In this document: positions 7,042-12,672 of the stretch, piece after piece
How positions within the stretch are numbered: the first letter of the stretch is position 1
Layout of the letters: every line of letters starts with the position of its first letter
Program-made: the position numbers and the translations under genes
Assembly (NCBI GenBank): GCA_007124575.1
Contig: SLEW01000227.1
Span: 1-12,672 of the forward strand
DNA: 12,672 nucleotides
Source of the DNA: Bacteroidales bacterium
Lineage (GTDB): Bacteria; Bacteroidota; Bacteroidia; Bacteroidales; UBA7960
Direction of reading: 5' to 3'
The notes under the pieces: generated by a model
What the model was told of the DNA's origin: nothing
The model's database searches: none
The model's input: the letters and a program-made list of their open reading frames with translations, nothing else

Positions 7042-7184
7042 CTTAATGTATCAACGCCCGTAGCCTTATTTTACAGGCTGCTAAAATACAAAAAAAATAC
7101 AACTGCACGTTTTTTTGTTTTTTTTATTTTTTAAAATAAAGGTCAAACAAAAACCTTGAAAGTCAATACAAATGGTTTGTGTTC

Positions 7185-7253
7185 GGCATTTCAGAACTAT
7201 CCGGGAGACCGATCTTGTAGTTGCCCGGATAGTTCTGTCACAAAAAAAATGCC
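7185..7253. repeat. long interrupted inverted repeat between tRNA-Ser and the peptidase gene
   Basis: AGAACTATCCGGG (7193-7205) is perfectly complementary to CCCGGATAGTTCT (7224-7236), with an 18-base loop. An outer pair, GGCATTT (7185-7191) with AAATGCC (7247-7253), extends the structure, leaving a 10-base bulge on one side. It begins just after the stop codon of the peptidase gene when read on the minus strand. No T run follows the stem on either strand, so it is not a textbook rho-independent terminator. It may still protect or end the peptidase mRNA, or be a mobile-type palindrome. Confidence 0.8.
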
Positions 7254-7254
7254 A

Positions 7255-9291
7255 TTATTTTAATACTGAAAGTGCTTTTTCAACTGCGTCAAACATGGGT
7301 TGGTTGCTAATCTGCTGTTCCACAGCTTCATTCATCCAGTGCTTCGGGGTTAGCTTGCCGATCGAGAAGATCCTTAACTCCTCTTTGGCGAAATCTTTAT
7401 CCCTGATATAATCTTCCAGCTGGAACATGATCAGTCTGCCATAAGGGTAATTGGAAAGATAAAGTGGTGACTGGATCATGTGCGAATAGATCGCGAGCAA
7501 AGGGATATCAGCTATGCCAAAAACGTCAGCATAATATTCATTCCAAACCTCTTTGGCCATGTGGATCGTAGCTTCCTTCAGTTCGCCCGGGGTTGCTTCC
7601 GGGTTGTCGTACAGCCATTTCCATACATTCATGTCTACGAGTGAAACACCCATCATTTCATAATTGTCCCAGAATACGTCGAGCACCTCCAGATGTTCCT
7701 GCATGGGGTCTTCCTGGGTGATGCCAAGGAATTCAAGATCACGTCGCTGATACATGAAAGCGAGGGCTTCCGTAAATGCCGTGTTTGGAATGCCATTGAC
7801 AAAATAGTTGTCTACAAAGCGGGTGCTGATGGTTTGTTCCACATTGTGGCCAAATTCGTGAATCGCAATGTTATAGCCTTTGTAGTCCATGCCGTCTGCA
7901 CCGATGCGGGTTCTCAGGTGCGATGGCTTACCATGCATGGATGACCGCCAGGCATGTCCGGAGCCTCTGGCTGCATCTACCTCGATGCGTTCCGCAATAA
8001 AATCTGCCATCTCCGCCGTATGACCAAGCTCACGAAGTATTCGCGGAAGGTCATCATTCAGTGCATCTGCATCCGGATACCGGCCGCGGGTAATTTCGTC
8101 CAGCTCTTCTTCAGAGATTCCGGCCCTTCCTTTGAACCCGTCATACCAAAGATCATAAGGTCTGAGGTCTCTGCCCAGGCGTTCCCGGATAAGGTCAGCC
8201 GTTTGCCTCAGAAGTGGTGAGGCAGCGTATTCGCGGAACAGTTCCTCTACTTCTTCCTGGGGAATCTCCATCCCACTGTCAAAACTCCTCTTTATATATG
8301 TATCCTGCTGGGGGTAATAAGGATCCATCTGGCTGAGTCCTTTAAAAATATTCAGAAGGTGGGCATAACGTCGTTCACCTTCAGGCTCGGCGTCAACGGG
8401 CTCACCATTTTTCCATACTTCATTGGAGTAAGGGTTCCAGGTATAGTCATCGTTGTTGATCACCTTTTTTGGGATGTCCTGGTTGATAATATTGAGCATC
8501 ACCTGGTACAACATTTCCTTTTTCTCATTGCCACCAGGTTGTCCGTAATTGGATCGGATCTCGTCGCGAATGTTCCAGTGCGCCAACAGTTTCATGCCTT
8601 CAGGAAACAAGGCTTCCCCTTCATCGTTGCGCAGTTTGCCTGCATATATATTGTATTCTGAAATGTACAGGCTTACATTGCTGCTGATTTGGCCGTACTC
8701 CTGGTTGAGACGGGAGGGCACCCTGGCTGTAAAGTAATCTCCCAGCCGGGCATAGCCCCATTGGCGGTCGGTCCAGTCAGCACCATATTCATTTTTCTCA
8801 TCAAGCGTGTATTGTGGGAAGTTCAGTGCCACGGTAAAGGCGATCTTGTTGTCGTAGAAATCGCCCTGGATGTGTGCTGCCGGACTGTAGGCGCCGAACA
8901 TCTGGTCGATGCGGTGAATGGGTCCGCGATCTTCATGCAGTTGCCTTGTCAACTCCAGGGAGATGCGGTTCATATACCCATTGAGATGTTCAAAATAATG
9001 AGCCAGTCTGTCAAAGACCATGTCAAGCTCTTCCTGATCGCCGATGAATGATTGCATACAGAAGTTCTTAAAATCTTCTGTTGATCCGTCGTCAATCCTC
9101 CACAGTGAGGCTGCCTGGGTTACGCCCCGCCGGATGCGGTCAGCATGTTCTTCGCCATGTTGCGCGGTAAGGTCTTCAATAATTTCTTCCATGGTAACTG
9201 AATCTATGGGTGTGAGGTCTGTAGAGTCAGGCGCTGGTTCGCAGCCAGCCATGATCCACAAGGCTAAAAAGGCAAATATGAGCCGTTTCAT
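7255..9291 (-). CDS. lipoprotein zinc metallopeptidase, gluzincin (M3-like)
   Basis: A 678-residue predicted lipoprotein. Seen: an N-terminal basic-hydrophobic signal MKRLIFAFLALWIMAGC with the lipid-modified Cys at 17, followed by an acidic, Pro-containing tether. A largely helical middle region of about 430 residues precedes the zinc site HEFGH at 478-482, and a likely third ligand E508 in NTAFTEALAF lies 29 residues after E479. This HExxH plus downstream Glu layout is that of gluzincins, and the long helical lead resembles M3 oligopeptidases or M2-type enzymes. The usual M3 continuation (His soon after HExGH) is absent; here it reads HNVEQ. So I call it a metallopeptidase of uncertain family, likely cleaving peptides in the periplasm or at the cell surface. 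No strong run of acidic residues directly follows the Cys, so surface export is not clear. It appears to be a single-gene unit with its own -7 box at 9330-9337. Confidence 0.88.
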   Translation of the reverse strand: MKRLIFAFLALWIMAGCEPAPDSTDLTPIDSVTMEEIIEDLTAQHGEEHADRIRRGVTQAASLWRIDDGSTEDFKNFCMQSFIGDQEELDMVFDRLAHYFEHLNGYMNRISLELTRQLHEDRGPIHRIDQMFGAYSPAAHIQGDFYDNKIAFTVALNFPQYTLDEKNEYGADWTDRQWGYARLGDYFTARVPSRLNQEYGQISSNVSLYISEYNIYAGKLRNDEGEALFPEGMKLLAHWNIRDEIRSNYGQPGGNEKKEMLYQVMLNIINQDIPKKVINNDDYTWNPYSNEVWKNGEPVDAEPEGERRYAHLLNIFKGLSQMDPYYPQQDTYIKRSFDSGMEIPQEEVEELFREYAASPLLRQTADLIRERLGRDLRPYDLWYDGFKGRAGISEEELDEITRGRYPDADALNDDLPRILRELGHTAEMADFIAERIEVDAARGSGHAWRSSMHGKPSHLRTRIGADGMDYKGYNIAIHEFGHNVEQTISTRFVDNYFVNGIPNTAFTEALAFMYQRRDLEFLGITQEDPMQEHLEVLDVFWDNYEMMGVSLVDMNVWKWLYDNPEATPGELKEATIHMAKEVWNEYYADVFGIADIPLLAIYSHMIQSPLYLSNYPYGRLIMFQLEDYIRDKDFAKEELRIFSIGKLTPKHWMNEAVEQQISNQPMFDAVEKALSVLK

Positions 9292-9329
9292 GATGGTGTA
9301 GGTTTGGTAAATAATCGATTCGACAGGGG

Positions 9330-9337
9330 CAAAGATA
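9330..9337 (-). promoter_or_regulatory. -7 promoter box of the peptidase gene
   Basis: The minus strand reads TATCTTTG, an exact match to the Bacteroidota TAnnTTTG box, 38 bases upstream of the lipoprotein peptidase start. A T-rich stretch lies immediately before it. A TTG about 27 bases further upstream is too far to be a convincing -33 element. It falls in the 76-base gap after the RND gene, so the peptidase can be transcribed independently. Confidence 0.5.
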
Positions 9338-9367
9338 AAAAAAGGTATGAAAGTTTTGGGTATTCAA

Positions 9368-12300
9368 TTATTTAGCCCGTATGACTTTTTTTATGTCATG
9401 GGCAAGCATAAAGATTCCCGGCAGGATAATCAGTGTGAGTATAGTGCCAAACAACAATCCTCCGATTACCGTGAGTGCGAGGGGTTGCAATAACTCGCCA
9501 CCTGCACCCAGGGCAAGTGCCAGAGGCAGCATGCCGAAAATGGTGGTCAGCGTGGTCATGAGTATAGGCCTTAATCTGATGGCTCCTGCTTCTGCTATAG
9601 CTTCCCCGGGTGGGGTGCCATCATCGGTTATTCTGTTGGCAAAGGTCACCAGCAGGATGGCATTATTTACGAGAATGCCTACAAGGAAAATGAGGCCAAG
9701 CAGGACGGGTGCGCTGAGTGCTGTATTGGTAAGGAACAGGATCAATGCCACACCAATGACTGCAAACGGGATGCTGGTCAGAATGACCAGCGGGCTGCTT
9801 ACTCTTTCATATTGTATTGCCATGACCACAAAAACGAAGAATACGGCAAGGATTATGGCAAGCCGCATAGAACGGTTTGTTTCGGATATGGCTTCAGCGG
9901 CTCCTCCGTAAACGAGGCTGTAGCCTTCAGGAAGATCCAGGCCTTTCAGCTCTTCCTGTACCTTTTGTTGTACTTGTCCTACGGTGGCTTCCTGTGGATT
10001 TACCGTAGCATTCACCCGTACGATGCGTATCTGATTGAGGCGTTCTATGTGGGCAGGTCCCATTTCTTCATGAAATTCGGCAATGCTGCCCAGGTTGATG
10101 TGCTGCCCTTCGGCATCGAAAAGGGGCAAGTTGGCCATGTTTGCTGAAGAGCCTGTCAGGCTTCGGGGCATACGCACCCTGATGTTGTATTCAAATCCCC
10201 CCGTTACATACTTTGTAGGCACGGTTCCATCTACGGCGGCTTGTATGGCCTGGCCTGCCATAGCTGAAGAGATGCCCATGTCGGCAGCTTTCTCGTTATC
10301 GAGGCGGATAATTAGCTGGGGTATGCGTTCATCCCTCCCAATCTGCATGCTTCCGATCCCCTCGGTGTTTTGCAGGCGGGACAGAATTTGGCGTGCGGTG
10401 TTTTCCAACACTTCCAGGTCTTCGCCCACCACGCCCACGGAGATGTCATCATCAACCACTGATGTGCGCAATCCTTCGATTCGCGGGCCGCGGATTCGTT
10501 CCTGGGTGAATACCAGTCCTGTTTCTTTTACTTTGGCTGCGAATTCATTCACCCAGCGTTCTGCCGGATAGCCGCGCCTTTGTCCCGGAGGCACCAGCTG
10601 CACTACCATGTCGATCATTCCGCCCCGGATACTAAGCTGGCCGCCCCGGAAATAGCCTCCGGCGGTGGCATAGTAGATGTCTACCCAGGGCATCTCCCTG
10701 ATGGCTTCTTCAATGATAATGGCGGCTTCCTGTGTTGGCTCGGGAGCTGTTCCCAGGGGCAATACGAAGCGCATGGTGATGCGCCCGTCGTCTACAGGGG
10801 GTAAAAATTCGCTTCCCAGTTGCTGCATAGACCAGATGCTTCCTGCCAGCAGGACTGCAGCAGCAAAAAGAATGACATAGCGCCGCCGTATCATGGCAGG
10901 GATAAACTTTTTGTAATAGCCTGCCAGCTGTTGGATGCTGTTTTGCAACTTACCGGGTTGTTTCTCTTCGTAGCTTTGTTGCGCCTTCTTTGCCGTAATC
11001 ACATAAAGTGATGGTACCAGCGTAACTGCTGAAAGCAATGCCGAAAGCATGGCAAAACCTATGGTGAGGATAAGCTCACGAAAGATTAACGCTGCCAACC
11101 CTGTAAGCAGGAGGAATGGCAGGACGGCTGCCAGATTGGTTGTTGTTCCGGCTATAACAGCAGAAAGCACTTCGCCTGATCCGTCCCTGGCGGCTTGTAG
11201 TGGGGGCTTCCGGAGTTGTTGATGGTGACGGAATATGTTTTCCAGCAGGACCAATCCGTTGTCAATTAGCAATCCCACGCCAAGCGCCATCCCACCAAGG
11301 CTCATAACGTTCAGGGTGAGCCCTGCTGCGGTCATAAGCAAAAAGGTGGCTACGATAGCCACCGGCAAGGTAAGTCCTATGATCAATGACTTTCTGATGT
11401 TCCCCAGGAAAATAAAAATGATAAGCATCGCCAGAAGCCCTCCTGCAATGGCTGCTGTTGCCACTGAGCGTATGGAGGCACGGATAAAAAAGGATTCATT
11501 CCGTATGGTATCCCAACTGATCTCTGGTGGGATAAAGCCTGAGGCTTCCAGTTCTTCAAGTGTTTCGGCAAGACCGTCAATAACTTCCACAGTGTTGGCA
11601 TCGGGTTGCTTCATGATGGTGACCTGCACGGCATCCTGTGCGTTATGCCTGGCAAACAGGCGCTGCTCGCGATGGCTGTCGGTTACCGTGGCTATCTGTG
11701 AAAGACGTACATACTTGCTGCTCCCGGGTAGCATGATGATGGTGCTGCCTACATCAGCGGCATCCTCATAGCGGTGCTCTGTCCGTGCCAGAATATCATA
11801 TTCGCGGGAAGTGACGTTGCCGGATGCTATGTCCACATTGCGTTGTTGAATGGCCGTCGTGATATTGCCCATATTTAATCCGTATGAGCGCATTAGTTCC
11901 GGATCTACTTCCACATCAATTTCCCTTTCCCTTCCTCCGGCTACTTCGATGGTGCCTGTACCCCTCACTGTGAGCAGTTGAGGCACCAGGCGCTGGTCGA
12001 TCCATTGCCGGAGATCTACGGATGACATTATTGGAGAGCTAAAAGCAAGTTCAAAAATGGGTTGTTGTGAAGGGTCCATTTTCATGAGCCTGGGCGGATC
12101 AATGCCATCAGGTAACTCTGCGCGCGCTCTTTCCAGCTGGCGGGCTGCGTCTTGCAAGGCCAGGTCGATATCGGTACCTGCATCAAAGAACATCTCGATG
12201 TAGGAGCGTCCTTCAGAAGCCCTGCCATGCAGATCTGCCAGATTTTCCGTGGCTGACAGGTTTCGTTCCAGAACCCTGGTGACCTGCTCCTCAATTACCT

Positions 12301-12487
12301 CAGGGGTTACACCGGGATAGTTGACTACCACACGCACATGCGGGTAGTCCACCTCGGGAAGCAAACTTACCGGCAGTCTTCCTGAAAACAATAATCCAAG
12401 CACTATGACAACTGCCGTAAGAGACATCGTCGCAACAGGCCTCGCAATGGCCCAGTTAGAGATATTTGAGGATGATTTTGTGCGCAT
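9368..12487 (-). CDS. RND-family efflux transporter, permease subunit
   Basis: A full-length 1039-residue inner membrane pump of the HAE/AcrB-like RND superfamily, which exports drugs, lipids or metabolites by proton antiport together with a periplasmic adaptor and a TolC-type channel. Seen: N-terminal RPVATMSL and helix 1 at about 20-36, and the first periplasmic porter domain from PEVDYPHVRVVVNYPGVTPE to about 335. Helices 2-6 occupy about 340-500, with GVGLLIDNGLVLLENI at 403-418. A second periplasmic domain lies at about 560-865, and a second helix set carries GILVNNAILLVTF near 937-949. In AcrB terms D407 is kept (D409) while D408 and K940 are Asn (N410, about N941), a pattern I recall from several non-AcrB RND groups. 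Adaptor and channel genes are not visible downstream; they may lie upstream, beyond 12672. Confidence 0.95.
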   Translation of the reverse strand: MRTKSSSNISNWAIARPVATMSLTAVVIVLGLLFSGRLPVSLLPEVDYPHVRVVVNYPGVTPEVIEEQVTRVLERNLSATENLADLHGRASEGRSYIEMFFDAGTDIDLALQDAARQLERARAELPDGIDPPRLMKMDPSQQPIFELAFSSPIMSSVDLRQWIDQRLVPQLLTVRGTGTIEVAGGREREIDVEVDPELMRSYGLNMGNITTAIQQRNVDIASGNVTSREYDILARTEHRYEDAADVGSTIIMLPGSSKYVRLSQIATVTDSHREQRLFARHNAQDAVQVTIMKQPDANTVEVIDGLAETLEELEASGFIPPEISWDTIRNESFFIRASIRSVATAAIAGGLLAMLIIFIFLGNIRKSLIIGLTLPVAIVATFLLMTAAGLTLNVMSLGGMALGVGLLIDNGLVLLENIFRHHQQLRKPPLQAARDGSGEVLSAVIAGTTTNLAAVLPFLLLTGLAALIFRELILTIGFAMLSALLSAVTLVPSLYVITAKKAQQSYEEKQPGKLQNSIQQLAGYYKKFIPAMIRRRYVILFAAAVLLAGSIWSMQQLGSEFLPPVDDGRITMRFVLPLGTAPEPTQEAAIIIEEAIREMPWVDIYYATAGGYFRGGQLSIRGGMIDMVVQLVPPGQRRGYPAERWVNEFAAKVKETGLVFTQERIRGPRIEGLRTSVVDDDISVGVVGEDLEVLENTARQILSRLQNTEGIGSMQIGRDERIPQLIIRLDNEKAADMGISSAMAGQAIQAAVDGTVPTKYVTGGFEYNIRVRMPRSLTGSSANMANLPLFDAEGQHINLGSIAEFHEEMGPAHIERLNQIRIVRVNATVNPQEATVGQVQQKVQEELKGLDLPEGYSLVYGGAAEAISETNRSMRLAIILAVFFVFVVMAIQYERVSSPLVILTSIPFAVIGVALILFLTNTALSAPVLLGLIFLVGILVNNAILLVTFANRITDDGTPPGEAIAEAGAIRLRPILMTTLTTIFGMLPLALALGAGGELLQPLALTVIGGLLFGTILTLIILPGIFMLAHDIKKVIRAK

Positions 12488-12672
12488 ATTGTTTTGTTCT
12501 TATAGACTAATGATGATCAACTGATGTTTTTTAAATCAGCCTGGTCAGAGGATATATGCATGTGTTAACAAAATATAAGTGTATATCCGGCAATGTTCAG
12601 TTTTTTATGCAAGTTAATCCCTGAATCCGTGTCTCCTGAACCGGCCGTGCACTTCTACGGGTGAATCCTCGT
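12488..12672. other. sequence upstream of the RND gene, possible end of a preceding gene
   Basis: About 185 bases without an assignable gene. On the minus strand a frame is open from the right edge to a TAA at 12614-12616 and would end EDSPVEVHGRFRRHGFRD. A second frame is also open for 24 codons, so the reading is ambiguous and I recognise neither. A small stem CTGAT/ATCAG (12521-12525 with 12535-12539) lies in the leader. An adaptor or outer membrane channel gene would be expected here if this is a normal RND operon. Confidence 0.3.

Noticed and set aside
7081..7160. Long A and T runs around 7090-7140 taken as a terminator or a deletion-prone repeat.
   Set aside because: There is no stable GC stem beside them. 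They are more simply AT-rich upstream sequence of the tRNA gene.
9381..9911. A 176-codon plus-strand frame over the end of the RND gene.
   Set aside because: It is opposite to the conserved C-terminal helices of the pump and shows no promoter or ribosome binding site of its own.
11235..11771. A 178-codon open frame on the plus strand inside the RND gene.
   Set aside because: It is antisense to conserved pump sequence, rich in Ser, Met and Pro as expected of a shadow frame, and has no recognisable domain.
12600..12672. Possible group II intron RNA end, because the minus strand contains GTGCACGGCCGGTTC.
   Set aside because: Upstream bases do not pair with it to form the expected hairpin, and no reverse transcriptase or domain V is visible.

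Overview
The window looks like chromosomal DNA of a member of the Bacteroidota, probably the Bacteroidales/Marinilabiliales side. The basis is the protein set (ExbB, a small membrane protein and two ExbDs in a row; a SprT-like protease next to a single-domain mannose-1-phosphate guanylyltransferase; a large lipoprotein metallopeptidase), mostly weak ribosome binding sites, and -7 boxes of the TAnnTTTG type. I see no insertion sequence, phage, CRISPR or plasmid signature. It reads as ordinary core genome with a few unusual arrangements.

Layout. (1) 1-2623, minus strand: a tightly coupled ABC operon with two ATGA overlaps, in the order MlaE-type permease, MlaF-type ATPase, MacB/FtsX-type permease. 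The last gene runs off the left edge. (2) 2784-4551, plus strand: a SprT-like zinc protease and a GDP-mannose-forming guanylyltransferase, transcribed divergently from region 1. A bidirectional terminator hairpin follows at 4587-4619. (3) 4639-6870, minus strand: a proton-channel cluster of ExbB/TolQ (with a signal peptide and a long acidic periplasmic N-terminus), a 104-residue three-helix membrane protein, and two different ExbD proteins. (4) 6954-7041, minus strand: tRNA-Ser(GGA). (5) 7185-7253: a long inverted repeat. (6) 7255-9291, minus strand: a 678-residue lipoprotein with a gluzincin HEFGH active site. (7) 9368-12487, minus strand: a full-length RND efflux pump subunit. (8) 12488-12672: upstream sequence, possibly holding the last codons of another gene.

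Almost everything concerns the cell envelope: lipid or lipoprotein traffic (region 1), sugar nucleotide for glycans (manC), energising the outer membrane by proton flow (exb cluster), surface or periplasmic peptide breakdown (lipoprotein peptidase) and drug or metabolite export (RND pump). No complete, clearly new system is visible. The points most worth a second look are the mixed-class ABC operon, the exb cluster with its extra three-helix protein and acidic ExbB, the unassigned metallopeptidase, and the inverted repeat beside the tRNA.
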